A stretch of 30,585 bases of DNA from a virus: IMG/VR virus record IMGVR_UViG_3300042445_000658, positions 1 to 30,585 of that record; one strand, 5' to 3'. The translations under genes were made by a program, and so were the position numbers. The notes below the pieces were generated by a model. That model searched no databases. It was not told where the DNA came from and saw nothing but the letters and a program-made list of their open reading frames with translations. Shown one piece after another: positions 7,365 to 16,737 of this stretch. Each line of letters opens with the position of its first letter. The first letter of the stretch is position 1.

Positions 7365-10172
7365 ATGCCGAATTATTTATCCATTGGTTCATGTTTGAAT
7401 CCACACCCAACCCAAAATCGGGTTTGGATTAAATGTTGTCAAACGTTGACGTGTACCGTTACGAATACACACAACACCCCATTGACATTAACCGACACAA
7501 ATTTGTCGTTCAATGTCGGCGCGTTGTATTCAGTCACGGGAATTTCAATCAATGGTGTGACGCCATACGAAAACAATTTACCAATTGTGATTCCCGTCGG
7601 AGGAACATTTCAAATTGTCATGGACATTTGTCACACGGGAACGGCAAAAACGGACGTTGGTGATTTGAAAATTCAATTCACAACCGCCGAACATGGTGTT
7701 GAAAACAACACATTCAATTTTGCGGTTTCCCATACAATGTTGCCATACGTTTCACCCAACCCATTGGATTTTGGATCGGTGATTTTTGGAACAACGGGGA
7801 CCGCCAATTTGAACGTGACCAATCCAACGATTGGACCCATGGATTTTATTATTGATTTTGCCGCATGTTCCGAGGGTGGTTTCGATTTGCACACACCAAC
7901 CAATCCCGTGAACATTGCGCCAGGTGTCACCCAAGCGGTTCCAATCGAATGGACGCCACAAATGGTTGAAGAAATTTTGGAATGTTCGATCCGAGTGACT
8001 GTTGAATGTAATGGGGTGAACACAACATTGGACGTGTCGGGAATTTCGGAACAAGATTGTTCGTGTTTGTGTTGTGACGACGTGAGCGTTGAAACCGAAA
8101 ATGGTTTATTAAGAACGGTTAAAGAGTTATGCGCGACAACCCGATTGTTTCAAAATTCCGCCGTGTGTGAACAAAAAACAGTTCAATTCACATTTACATA
8201 TTTGAATGGATTGACCAACGGCCTACAAATTTGGTTCAACCCATGGTTGTGGTCGTTTTGGTGTGATTTCGGGACGAAATACGGATCGGGAATCGTTGAC
8301 GGTCCACCGCCCGTTGGTTGGTTTTTGAATTACAACAATTCCACAATGGGGGTTGGAACACAAACGGCCATGGCGTTGATTGGGACGGGTTCCAATTTCA
8401 TGGCGGCGAAAAATTTCGACGTGACATTTGAACCAATGGACACCCAACAATTTGTGATCCGATTCACATTTTTTCAAATGCAAGATTTGGACAATTGGAC
8501 CACGGCGAATTTGGTTCCGAACAATCCTAAATGGAGGCGGACCGACGTGAGCGCAATCAATCCGCCCGTTGGAAATTCTTTATTGGCGAACGTGTTTCCG
8601 ACGGTTTACAAAATGCCAAAAAAATTATGTTCATTGTTTTATTTGGTTGATCCAAACACAACGGTGGACGGCCAACCTTTTGAATGTGCGGAAATCCAAA
8701 CAATCAATTGGGCGTCGCGTTGGTATAATTCGGGTTTGTATGGTGGCCCGTCGGAGTTCACGGATCATTCGTTTAATTTTGAACGCAATGGATCAAACGT
8801 TCCAAATTTTTCAACAGTTCAAACAACCAAAGTTTATTTTCAAATCACGATTCCACCCGCTTATTCGGGTGGATTGAACGGGGTGATTTTTCAGTTATTT
8901 GACGAAACCCAAACAACCAATTCGGTGGATTTTTTGACCAATTACGGTTCAAGTCGCGCGGAAATTCCAAACGTTGGCGGGATTTCAGTATTGGACAACG
9001 ATTTGGAATCACCGTCGGACACAATTTCATTGGGCGGAGGGGTTTATCAAATATCCGCACACGTCGGAATTGGTGTCAATCCGTCGGGCGTTTATCGAGT
9101 GGCGGCGATTGTTTACGGTGGGGATTCGCAGACGGTCAACACATTTATTTCGGATCCGATCGAAGTCACCCAGGTCCCCGATTTGGAATGTGACGGTTGT
9201 GGAATTAGTGTTAATCAAACACGTTTTCAACAATATTTTCGTGAAAACACAACAAATTGTGTTCAACCCGTAGCAAAGGAACGGATCAACCATTTTTTAC
9301 AATTGGCGGCGGGAAATTTCAAAGATTGTTTGTCCGCATGGGGCGCGTCCATTCCCGATTACCGTGAATACATGAATAATATCACGTTGAACGTTTATCG
9401 CAGAGTTCAAGATTTTCCAACCGTTGGTCAAACGACATTTTTCATTTGGCAAACCCACCAATCCAATCGCGTGATTGGGTTCCCAGGCAATTGGCAAAAT
9501 TTAGGTGACATGATTGTGGCGGACATTGGGTCAACGTTTATTGATATAAATTTCGAAACGCGCGTTCGTTGGGAATCAACCGCATTTGACGGGCCGTCGA
9601 TAATGTTGGCAAACACGGCCACATATATGAACCGAACGTCGGCGGGTCCATTGGGGTCCACATACGTTTCGACATTGGGGATCACTAACGATTGGCGTGG
9701 CGAAGAAATTTATTTGGAATACCGATTCCGTTTTGATTTATCCGCTTTATTTGGTCAACCATATATTGCAAACCAAATCGCAGCGTTCGCAGTCCGACCA
9801 ATCCAAAATGAATTTGACAATTCGGGGTATTCAAGTATTTTAACCGACATGATTGTCGAAGGGTTCAACGGGTCATGGGAAACAATTGTCGGACCAATTT
9901 GTCCGTCCGATTGGGACGAAATTCGCGTTATTTATACGGCAAATCAAAACGGTGATTTTATTTTCTTCATGAATCCATTGGGCGGCGGCGTTTCGCAGTT
10001 AACCGAATCCGAATACAACGTTTCACCATTCAGTTTTTCGCAAATGGTCAACGTGTTGTCAATTGACCCCGATTTTTTGAGTGGCCAGGCGGCCGCTTAT
10101 TTGGACCTTACAACATTGACCAACGGATCGTGGGAATTGTGCGGATTGATTTCAATTCCGCCCGTGTATTAA
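7365..10172 (+). CDS. Large tail protein with two Ig-like (ASH-type) domains
   Basis: This 935-residue protein follows the previous gene by 11 bases. Residues about 25-123 and 130-228 are two tandem beta-sandwich domains. The second opens with SPNPLDFGSVIFGTTGTANL and ends with LDVSGIS, the pattern of ASH/HYDIN or choice-of-anchor-D domains. A cysteine cluster (DCSCLCCDD) separates them from the C-terminal 700 residues, which look beta-rich and rich in Asn, Thr, Phe and Trp, without a recognisable enzyme motif. Position after the tape measure and hub-like genes suggests a tail tip, fibre or receptor-binding role. No signal peptide or membrane segment is seen. Confidence 0.75.
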   Translation: MPNYLSIGSCLNPHPTQNRVWIKCCQTLTCTVTNTHNTPLTLTDTNLSFNVGALYSVTGISINGVTPYENNLPIVIPVGGTFQIVMDICHTGTAKTDVGDLKIQFTTAEHGVENNTFNFAVSHTMLPYVSPNPLDFGSVIFGTTGTANLNVTNPTIGPMDFIIDFAACSEGGFDLHTPTNPVNIAPGVTQAVPIEWTPQMVEEILECSIRVTVECNGVNTTLDVSGISEQDCSCLCCDDVSVETENGLLRTVKELCATTRLFQNSAVCEQKTVQFTFTYLNGLTNGLQIWFNPWLWSFWCDFGTKYGSGIVDGPPPVGWFLNYNNSTMGVGTQTAMALIGTGSNFMAAKNFDVTFEPMDTQQFVIRFTFFQMQDLDNWTTANLVPNNPKWRRTDVSAINPPVGNSLLANVFPTVYKMPKKLCSLFYLVDPNTTVDGQPFECAEIQTINWASRWYNSGLYGGPSEFTDHSFNFERNGSNVPNFSTVQTTKVYFQITIPPAYSGGLNGVIFQLFDETQTTNSVDFLTNYGSSRAEIPNVGGISVLDNDLESPSDTISLGGGVYQISAHVGIGVNPSGVYRVAAIVYGGDSQTVNTFISDPIEVTQVPDLECDGCGISVNQTRFQQYFRENTTNCVQPVAKERINHFLQLAAGNFKDCLSAWGASIPDYREYMNNITLNVYRRVQDFPTVGQTTFFIWQTHQSNRVIGFPGNWQNLGDMIVADIGSTFIDINFETRVRWESTAFDGPSIMLANTATYMNRTSAGPLGSTYVSTLGITNDWRGEEIYLEYRFRFDLSALFGQPYIANQIAAFAVRPIQNEFDNSGYSSILTDMIVEGFNGSWETIVGPICPSDWDEIRVIYTANQNGDFIFFMNPLGGGVSQLTESEYNVSPFSFSQMVNVLSIDPDFLSGQAAAYLDLTTLTNGSWELCGLISIPPVY

Positions 10173-10222
10173 AAAAACGAAAAACCGCATGTCGATAAAA
10201 AAAACACCGTAAATTTGAAACC

Positions 10223-11272
10223 ATGGCCGAATTGTTTGATTCATATATAAACCCCAATAACCCGTCCGAGGTTTATTGTGATTTGACGGACGAATTTGAT
10301 TGTTCCGATCCAAACACCCGCTTGTTGTGCGGAACAATTCAAATATTTTGCGGGTCAAATACGTTTTGTTCGGACATGATTGTCAACAACGGGTTGATTT
10401 TGTGCGATTGCACCGAATCATGGAACTGTAATTTGTGCGGCAACGATTCCGCGTTTTGGATCCCATTTCAAGTTGGCGACACATACACATTCCAATTTCA
10501 ACAAATTTTTAGACCGAATGGCGGTTGGTTTACAGTTGACACGTCGTTTGTTGGTTCGGCAAGTTTTCAAATAAAAACATGTTGTGACGATATAGCGTTT
10601 CCCATTCCCGACGAATTGTTCAATCAATTTGTTGTGAATCAATTTGTCGGTGAATTCCAAACAACCCAGGTCGGAGGAATTATCACAACGACACCAATCC
10701 AACAAATCGAATTTGATTTGTACGCAATCACCGAGTATTTAATCGCCCAAGGTTGGGACACATGTTTTTATTTTGAATTTTGTTTCGGAGGTGATCGGGA
10801 AACCAAACCACAATGTTTTTGTTCGGAACCGTTCAAATTGGAGGTTTGCAGCGACAAAAAACAATCGGTGTTGATTGAATCCGATTATCCGTCAACGGAT
10901 TGTTTCGGCCTATATTACGGGAACAATTGGTCCGACGTTTTTGGCGGAATTGCGTTCAATTATTCAAATCAAATTCGGATCCCATGTTCATTTGAACAAA
11001 CCAATTTTAACATTTCCAAATCGATCATCGAAACGTCGCGCAAAACGACGGGTTCGGAAATATGCGAGAATTGGCTAATGAATTCGTTCGCATTGCCGCA
11101 GAGGTTCACAAAAATATTGGCCACCATTGTCGCGGGGACAAACATAACAATCGACGGTGTTGATTTCAACATTGACGGCGAAATCACAAAAAATAATGAA
11201 ATTGGAACCCGTTGGTGGGTTTCGTTAACTTTTGAACATTGCGAATGTTCTAAATCCCTTACATGTTTATGA
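10223..11272 (+). CDS. Cys-rich tail-module protein, unrecognised
   Basis: This 349-residue protein has no family I recognise. It is beta-rich, acidic and Cys-rich: the first 90 residues contain about ten Cys (for example DCTESWNCNLCG), and CCDD recurs further on, as in the preceding tail protein. Start context is TTGAAACCATGG. It shares style (Cys pairs, Trp, Asn/Phe-rich strands) with its two upstream neighbours and is probably a tail tip or accessory virion protein. Its stop overlaps the portal start. Confidence 0.7.
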   Translation: MAELFDSYINPNNPSEVYCDLTDEFDCSDPNTRLLCGTIQIFCGSNTFCSDMIVNNGLILCDCTESWNCNLCGNDSAFWIPFQVGDTYTFQFQQIFRPNGGWFTVDTSFVGSASFQIKTCCDDIAFPIPDELFNQFVVNQFVGEFQTTQVGGIITTTPIQQIEFDLYAITEYLIAQGWDTCFYFEFCFGGDRETKPQCFCSEPFKLEVCSDKKQSVLIESDYPSTDCFGLYYGNNWSDVFGGIAFNYSNQIRIPCSFEQTNFNISKSIIETSRKTTGSEICENWLMNSFALPQRFTKILATIVAGTNITIDGVDFNIDGEITKNNEIGTRWWVSLTFEHCECSKSLTCL

Positions 11273-13197
11273 TTGAAATCGAGCAAATCACCGCGTTATT
11301 GGCGGACGAAAAACACCGACCAAAGAAATACGAAGATTGGAACGACGTTCGTCGAACAATGTTTGTTCACACCCGTGGCAAAAACCCCGAAAACATATTG
11401 ACGGCGCGTCGTCCGAATGAGGATCCCGACGTTCAAAAATATCGTTTGTCAATTTACGAACCAATCACCAAGGGTTCAATGAATCGCGCGATTGATAAGT
11501 TGTTTCGCATTTTCCAAAACGCAAATTTTTCAATCCAGGTGTCGGACGAATTGAACACGTATTTGTCGGAACACAAATTCGACGGTCAATTCTTTTATTC
11601 ATACATTCAAAAGTTCGTTGTTCGACGTATGATTGAAGATCCGAACGGTTATTTGGTTTGGATTCCCGTGGGTCCTGGATTAACCGATCCAACAATTAAA
11701 GTTGACGTTGAACCGATTTTAATCATGTCCAACGACATTAAAGTTTTGAACCACAATTTAATCACATGGAGGTCAAACGACGAATATTCCATGATTCGCG
11801 AAAACGGAAAAATGGTTGAACATGGCCTGGTTTATTATACATTGACCGACACCGCATTTTTTCGCCATGAACAATTTGGAAACGCCATTGACAAAAAATT
11901 CAACACGGTGATCGTTTACGAACATAACATTGGCCAATGTCCCGCCGTTATTTTGGGTGGGGATTTGACCGACGACAATTTTTTCGATTCATATTTTTCC
12001 GCGTTTGTTCCATTCGCAAATGAAGCGATCCGCCAATATTCCGATTGGACGGCGGTCATGACAACGTCGGCGTTTCCTTATCGTGAGGAGGTTGCCGAAA
12101 CATGTGACGCGAAGGGTTGCCGCGACGGTGTCGTTTACAATTCCGAACATGAAGAACACGAAACATGTTCCAAATGTAAAGGATCGGGACGAATCATTTC
12201 ACGTTCACCATTTGGGGTTTTTCTTCGAGAAAAGGGGAACGCCGCATTGGGAACGGACACGGGTTCAAGTGAACCAATGATCCGATTCATTTCACCGCCC
12301 GTTGACATTATCAAATATTCGGGCGAAGCGTGGGAAACGTTATTAAGAAAAGCCGAGGAATCGTTGCATTTGAACACAATCGACGAAGCGCAAAGCGGAA
12401 CGGCCAAACAAATCGACCGCGAAGATTCATTTTCGCAGTTGACCAAGATTTCAAACAATTTATTCGACGAAATCATTTTCAAATCGTTGGTATTTATTGA
12501 GCAATACCGAAACGTTGTCAACCCAATGGATCCGATCATTGTCAAACCCATTTCGTTTTCCATGAAAACCGAGGACGATTTGATTGAGGAATTGAATAAG
12601 TTGACCGACAAAAACGCCCCGATTGCTTTTTTGGTTGAATCAACCAAAGATTTGGCGCGGAAACGTTTTTCGGGAAACAAGACGGTTTCGAGGTTGGTTG
12701 AAATATTGGTTTCATACGACCCAATTTATCATTTGAACACCAAGGACAAACAAATGTTGTTGGCGTCGGGAACGATACGAAAAGAGGATTTATTGAAATC
12801 GTTGTTTGCTTACAAAACATTGACCGCCATGGTCGCAGACAATGGAACCGAGTTTTTGGAACAACCGTTGTCGGTGATCTTTGCCGAGTTGGACGCCAAA
12901 TTGGCCCCAATACTTTCGACCTACATTCCAAAAACCGTGATTGATATAAATTCGGATTCCGCAGACACGGGAACCGTTGACACCGAATTGGCCCGTCAAC
13001 GCGCCGAGGCCCAAGCGAATCTAAAAGGAACCGTTGGGGGTGTTCAAGGTATATTGTCAATTCAACAATCCGTGTCCCAGGGCGTGACCAAACGCGACGC
13101 GGCAATTTCGTTATTGGAAACCATTTACGGGTTTGATTCCGAAACGGCGAATCGATTGTTGGGTGATCCAATTGAAATTCAACCGCCATTGGCATGA
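11269..13197 (+). CDS. Portal protein with a zinc-knuckle-like insert
   Basis: The dodecameric portal forms the DNA channel of the capsid and docks the terminase and the neck. I chose ATG 11269 because it gives an ATGA overlap with the preceding stop; ATG 11263 in frame would add two residues (644 in total). Support for portal: length, position before a MuF gene and scaffold, and a helical C-terminal half. The middle contains C-x4-C (CDAKGC, Cys 281 and 286 in the longer form) and C-x2-C (CSKCKGSGR, Cys 302 and 305), resembling a DnaJ-type zinc finger. The last 60 residues are rich in Ala, Gln and Arg. Identity rests on synteny and general shape, as portals diverge strongly. Confidence 0.8.
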   Translation: MIEIEQITALLADEKHRPKKYEDWNDVRRTMFVHTRGKNPENILTARRPNEDPDVQKYRLSIYEPITKGSMNRAIDKLFRIFQNANFSIQVSDELNTYLSEHKFDGQFFYSYIQKFVVRRMIEDPNGYLVWIPVGPGLTDPTIKVDVEPILIMSNDIKVLNHNLITWRSNDEYSMIRENGKMVEHGLVYYTLTDTAFFRHEQFGNAIDKKFNTVIVYEHNIGQCPAVILGGDLTDDNFFDSYFSAFVPFANEAIRQYSDWTAVMTTSAFPYREEVAETCDAKGCRDGVVYNSEHEEHETCSKCKGSGRIISRSPFGVFLREKGNAALGTDTGSSEPMIRFISPPVDIIKYSGEAWETLLRKAEESLHLNTIDEAQSGTAKQIDREDSFSQLTKISNNLFDEIIFKSLVFIEQYRNVVNPMDPIIVKPISFSMKTEDDLIEELNKLTDKNAPIAFLVESTKDLARKRFSGNKTVSRLVEILVSYDPIYHLNTKDKQMLLASGTIRKEDLLKSLFAYKTLTAMVADNGTEFLEQPLSVIFAELDAKLAPILSTYIPKTVIDINSDSADTGTVDTELARQRAEAQANLKGTVGGVQGILSIQQSVSQGVTKRDAAISLLETIYGFDSETANRLLGDPIEIQPPLA

Positions 13198-13400
13198 TCA
13201 CGGAACGATTAAAACAATGTAAATTTGGAATGTGGACATGTACAAACAACGTCACGTCCTTTTGTAATTCATGCGAGGACGGGGACAATTACGAATGTTA
13301 TGAACCCGAATTGGCACGACGTGAAAAGTTAAAAAAAGAGCAAAAACAACAACAAAAACAAAATGGCGGAATTCACGGACGAAATAATTCGGATCATTGA
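13194..13400 (+). CDS. Small Cys-rich protein between portal and MuF
   Basis: This 68-residue frame starts by ATGA overlap with the portal stop and overlaps the MuF gene by 38 bases. The first 35 residues hold five Cys (CKFGMWTCTNNVTSFCNSC and one later), a possible metal site; the rest is a Lys/Gln-rich tail (REKLKKEQKQQQKQ). No function recognised. Tight coupling to portal is the main evidence that it is real; the low-complexity tail overlaps the next gene's leader. Confidence 0.55.
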   Translation: MITERLKQCKFGMWTCTNNVTSFCNSCEDGDNYECYEPELARREKLKKEQKQQQKQNGGIHGRNNSDH

Positions 13401-15153
13401 AAAAAAGGATCGGACCATGGAAACAATCAACAACGATTTGTTTCAATCATTGGATCCGACCCAACAAACGATTTTTGAAGCGGTAAAAAAACACATTTCA
13501 AAAATGGAAACCGCAGACGGTAAAATCATTTTTGACGAAATGAACACCGACATGGTGAACGAAATTGATCAAATTATCGCCAACGCGATCAAACGGTCAA
13601 AATATCCGTCGTCGGTTCAAAGTTATTTGTCCGATTGGAACACAATAAACGAGTTCAATTATACGGTTCACAAAGACGTGAACGAATTGTCAAAAACTGA
13701 ATTGGAAAATTTAGTCAATCCGATCCAAAAGCAAATGACCGAACAAACATTGACGGGTTTGACGGGATCGGGTGTCAACACAAATTTCATTGAACCCATT
13801 CGCCAAGGTATTTTTCAAAACATTGTCGCGGGATCTTCAATCACCGATTTGGAAAATTATTTGACGACCTACATTTTGGGAAACCCAAACGTGGACGGAT
13901 TGTTTTCACGATACGTTAAACAAATAAGTCGTGATTCGTTGAATCAATACGACGGCCAAATCAACGCCAAGATCGCCGAGGAATTCGGATTGGACGCGTT
14001 TCGATATGTTGGTTCATTGATTGACGATTCACGTCCCCAATGTCGTCGTTGGGTGAACATGCGGGTGATCCAAAAAAAGGATTTGCCAAACGAATTATCG
14101 TGGGCCACCAATAACGGGACGGGAATGATCCCAGGAACAAACACGGAAAATTTCGCCGTTTATCGTGGCGGGTATAATTGCAGACATTCCGCCATTCCGT
14201 TCAAGTTGACCAAATCACAACGTGAAAAATTGGGAATTGAAGCGGACAAAGCGGAGGAAAAACAAACAACAACGGTTGACGATCAAATCGCAGAGGTAAA
14301 AAAGGACAATAAAACAACCCAAAAGGAATTCGACAAAGCGGTGGCCAAACAACAATTGAATGAGGAATATTTTATTTCGACGCAATCCCCCGCAATAAAC
14401 AAGGCGTTTTTTGATTTGGTAAGTGACCAAGACGGGGCCGCAGAAATTGCCGCAGAGTTCAACACCATTTCGGGGATTGTTTCACCGTCACAAACACGAA
14501 ACACAAAGAAATTGTTTCAAAACAAACCAAAGGTCACACAATGGAAAGTTTTAAGCATTGGAAAAAATTCGGGTGGGGCATGTACAACCGACAATTCGTG
14601 TTTGTTGGTTAAATTGGCCAAAAATCAAAAAATTGTTGGTCAATCTTATGACACCGATTTTAAGATCGCCACGGAACAAATCGAACAATGGCATCAAATC
14701 AATGTCCCAGGCGGCAATACATTTATTTCAAAAGGCCGAAAAGTTTATACCGACGCCCAAGGTTATGGGATTGCGACCATTGACAAAAATGGAAAACCCC
14801 GTTTTTTCACCATGTCGTCGTTGACCGAAGCCGTTGACGGTAATATCGCCCCAACAATCACACATGAATTTGCACATTTAATTCACAACAAAGTCGATCC
14901 AAAAACATATAATGGATTGGGTGAACGTGTAAAAATTAGAGATTTGGCCGCCAAATTAGGGGTCAAGTTAAGCGACGCGCCAACCACATACGGCGCGACG
15001 AATTGGTCGGAATTTTGGACCGAATCATGGACCGCATACACATACGCACCAAAATGGTTTGAAGCGGAACACAACGCCGCGTTCAAATTATTTGAAAACT
15101 TATTGGACGAATATCAAATCGACCCGAAAACAATTAAACAGTTTACAAAATGA
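13363..15153 (+). CDS. MuF-type minor head protein fused to a zinc metallopeptidase-like domain
   Basis: This 596-residue protein combines a capsid-associated MuF (SPP1 gp7-like) module with a C-terminal effector-like domain. The MuF core is at about 213-280: FRYVGSLIDDSRPQCRRW, then YRGGYNCRHSAIPF. A Lys/Thr/Gln-rich linker spans 290-335. The C-terminal domain has HEFAH at 501-505, the HExxH zinc site, followed by NWSEFWTESW whose E550 or E554 could be the third ligand of a gluzincin. MuF proteins carry enzymatic or toxin-like C-terminal domains in many phages and are packaged with the DNA. The peptidase may process head proteins, act on the host after injection, or be a toxin; sequence alone does not say. 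Start 13363 is chosen over ATG 13417 for its A-rich context. Confidence 0.85.
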   Translation: MAEFTDEIIRIIEKKDRTMETINNDLFQSLDPTQQTIFEAVKKHISKMETADGKIIFDEMNTDMVNEIDQIIANAIKRSKYPSSVQSYLSDWNTINEFNYTVHKDVNELSKTELENLVNPIQKQMTEQTLTGLTGSGVNTNFIEPIRQGIFQNIVAGSSITDLENYLTTYILGNPNVDGLFSRYVKQISRDSLNQYDGQINAKIAEEFGLDAFRYVGSLIDDSRPQCRRWVNMRVIQKKDLPNELSWATNNGTGMIPGTNTENFAVYRGGYNCRHSAIPFKLTKSQREKLGIEADKAEEKQTTTVDDQIAEVKKDNKTTQKEFDKAVAKQQLNEEYFISTQSPAINKAFFDLVSDQDGAAEIAAEFNTISGIVSPSQTRNTKKLFQNKPKVTQWKVLSIGKNSGGACTTDNSCLLVKLAKNQKIVGQSYDTDFKIATEQIEQWHQINVPGGNTFISKGRKVYTDAQGYGIATIDKNGKPRFFTMSSLTEAVDGNIAPTITHEFAHLIHNKVDPKTYNGLGERVKIRDLAAKLGVKLSDAPTTYGATNWSEFWTESWTAYTYAPKWFEAEHNAAFKLFENLLDEYQIDPKTIKQFTK

Positions 15154-15335
15154 CAATTGAACAAAGGACCGAGTTGTCCGAGTTAACAACCCAAGCGGCC
15201 ATAAACGACGACATTCAAACATTGAAGAAAATAAAATCAATTATTGAATCCGACACGGACGAAATCCAATCAATAATGGGTGACGAATGGTTTTATTCGT
15301 CGTTGACGTCGGCCCAAATTAACGCGTTGGAATAA
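15150..15335 (+). CDS. Small acidic protein downstream of MuF-peptidase
   Basis: This 61-residue protein overlaps the MuF stop by four bases (ATGA), so it is probably translationally coupled. It is strongly acidic (12 Asp/Glu against 4 Lys/Arg) and predicted mostly helical; it ends SSLTSAQINALE. No family recognised. Its coupling to a gene with a potential toxin domain makes an inhibitor or immunity role possible, but a small virion or chaperone role is as likely. A promoter-like motif follows it immediately. Confidence 0.65.
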   Translation: MTIEQRTELSELTTQAAINDDIQTLKKIKSIIESDTDEIQSIMGDEWFYSSLTSAQINALE

Positions 15336-15340
15336 TCAAT

Positions 15341-15354
15341 TTGACGTATATTTG
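15341..15354 (+). promoter_or_regulatory. Promoter-like motif, TTGACGTATATTTG
   Basis: The motif matches TAnnTTTG in its last eight bases and is nearly identical to the copy at 1329 and identical to that at 22474. It lies 27 bases before the next ATG in a 46-base gap. A TTG at 15327-15329 is suitably placed for a -33 element. It would drive the scaffold and capsid genes. Confidence 0.6.
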
Positions 15355-15381
15355 TAGAAACCATTCATAAACAACAAACAA

Positions 15382-15720
15382 ATGGAAAAAATTCGAATCC
15401 AAAACATTAAAACGGGCAAGGTTTCCGTGATCACAAAAACCGCATGGGATTTATTACGCCGCGGCGGAAATTCAAAAGTTTTTGACGTAATCCCAATGGC
15501 CGAAAAACCTGTGAAATTCAATGTTCCCGCAGAGGAAACAAAAGTTGAAACCCATATTGTGGTTGAATCACCAATTGAGGAGGAATTAGAGCAATCCAAC
15601 AGTCCCGAATCGGAATTTGTTGACATTGAAGCACCAATCCACGAAGAAAAAACCCAAGAACCAAGCGAAGAAACGACCGAGGAATCCCCAAAAAAACGCG
15701 GTCCAAAAGCCAATAAATAA
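15382..15720 (+). CDS. Head-module protein with acidic low-complexity tail
   Basis: This 112-residue protein has an N-terminal 40-residue part (IRIQNIKTGKVSVITKTAWD) that looks like a small folded domain, followed by about 70 residues rich in Glu, Pro, Ser and Thr and a basic end (PKKRGPKANK). No function is recognised. It sits just before the scaffold under its own promoter-like motif, and may assist head assembly. The disordered acidic tail resembles linkers of small phage head proteins. Confidence 0.7.
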   Translation: MEKIRIQNIKTGKVSVITKTAWDLLRRGGNSKVFDVIPMAEKPVKFNVPAEETKVETHIVVESPIEEELEQSNSPESEFVDIEAPIHEEKTQEPSEETTEESPKKRGPKANK

Positions 15721-15734
15721 AACAACAACGACCC

Positions 15735-16574
15735 ATGTCAAAAATCGAAAATTTTTTGAAAAAAATCGGTGTTCCGTCGGACTCAATTACCAAATTGACA
15801 ACCGAGGACGATACAACACCAATTGAAGAAATCGCAACGTCGTTCAAAACAGTACAACGCGACGTTTTGAAAAACGATCCTGAATTCATTCAACCAATGA
15901 AAGACGAAATCCGCGGCGCGGAATTGTCGAAGATTGAACATAAATTGAAAAAAACATTCAATTTACAGTCCGAAGATATTAAGGATAAGAAATTCGACGA
16001 AATCATTTCAATCGCATACGAAAGCGCGTCCAAAGCAACGGCGCAAGGTGCTGACGAAATTCAAAAAAAGGTGATTGAATTGTCGAATGAAAACAAACGA
16101 TTATTGGAGGAGGTAATCCCCGCCAAGGAATTGGAGGCAAAGAAACAAATCACAACATTCAAACGTGAATCAATCATTTCCCAGGCGATTGCCAAACGTC
16201 AATTGATTGTTTCAACGGAAGTGGTTTCACCCGCGGTTCGTTCGTATTTGGAACAAAATTATAATGTTGACGTTGACGACAACGGTCAATTGGTTGTGAA
16301 AACAAAAAATAATTTGAATCCATTGAACCAAGACGGAACAAAAATCGTTACCTTTGACGAAATATTGGACGGGCATTTGACCCAATTGGGTGTTGTGAAA
16401 CAATCAAACGGTTCACCAAACAATCAAAACGCTAATCCAAAAGGAACGCCACCAAACCCGCCAAGCGGAGGAAACGGAGAACAAAAATTCAATTTGCCAG
16501 GTCTGAAAATGGCCCAACAAAATGCGGATAATTTGACCAAAATGAAAGTTTTCGGTCAAGGAAACGCAGAATAA
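15735..16574 (+). CDS. Capsid scaffolding protein
   Basis: This 279-residue protein directly precedes the major capsid gene. It is charged and helical with a probable coiled coil near residues 100-160 (IQKKVIELSNENKRLLEEV), a middle domain, and a Gly/Pro/Asn-rich flexible stretch near 225-250 before a basic C-terminus. This architecture fits phage scaffold or gp20-like proteins, which template the procapsid and leave before DNA fills it. The call rests on synteny and composition. Start context is CAACGACCCATG, no Shine-Dalgarno. Confidence 0.75.
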   Translation: MSKIENFLKKIGVPSDSITKLTTEDDTTPIEEIATSFKTVQRDVLKNDPEFIQPMKDEIRGAELSKIEHKLKKTFNLQSEDIKDKKFDEIISIAYESASKATAQGADEIQKKVIELSNENKRLLEEVIPAKELEAKKQITTFKRESIISQAIAKRQLIVSTEVVSPAVRSYLEQNYNVDVDDNGQLVVKTKNNLNPLNQDGTKIVTFDEILDGHLTQLGVVKQSNGSPNNQNANPKGTPPNPPSGGNGEQKFNLPGLKMAQQNADNLTKMKVFGQGNAE

Positions 16575-16624
16575 AAAACGGGCCGTCGGGCCGAAAACGA
16601 ATTCCACGGGTTCGCCAAACCAAA

Positions 16625-16708
16625 ATGGCAAACAACGGGGGACCGACCCATTTCGGAATGATCACATTTTTCATGTGGTTGTTACGCAATGGGTTTCGTG
16701 TTTTTTAA
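16625..16708 (+). CDS. Possible 27-residue micro-ORF in the capsid gene leader
   Basis: The 179-base gap between scaffold and capsid genes contains an ATG in the context ACCAAAATGG and a 27-codon frame ending TAA. The product has a polar Asn/Gly start and a hydrophobic second half (MITFFMWLLRNGFRVF), enough for a short membrane-associated helix. It could be a real microprotein, a leader peptide, or chance. Nothing else is seen in this gap apart from short weak inverted repeats and the shared A-rich leader. Confidence 0.3.
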   Translation: MANNGGPTHFGMITFFMWLLRNGFRVF

Positions 16709-16721
16709 CCCCAAACAAATA

Positions 16722-16737
16722 AACAAAAGTTAAACAA
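16722..16737 (+). repeat. Leader repeat copy 1, before the capsid gene
   Basis: AACAAAAGTTAAACAA is repeated exactly at 17833-17848. Both copies end 16 bases before an ATGG start and are followed by A-rich sequence. It probably acts as an unstructured translation-enhancing leader or mRNA end for abundant virion proteins. Confidence 0.6.

Noticed and set aside
12542-13288. Long minus-strand ORF (248 residues) inside the portal gene
   Set aside because: It lies opposite a well-supported plus-strand gene, has an Arg/Pro/Ser-rich shadow composition and no motif; the strong codon bias leaves antisense frames open.
16580-16595. GGGCCG direct repeat after the scaffold gene as a terminator
   Set aside because: Only a four-base GGCC self-pair with a mismatch next to it, and no T tract follows.
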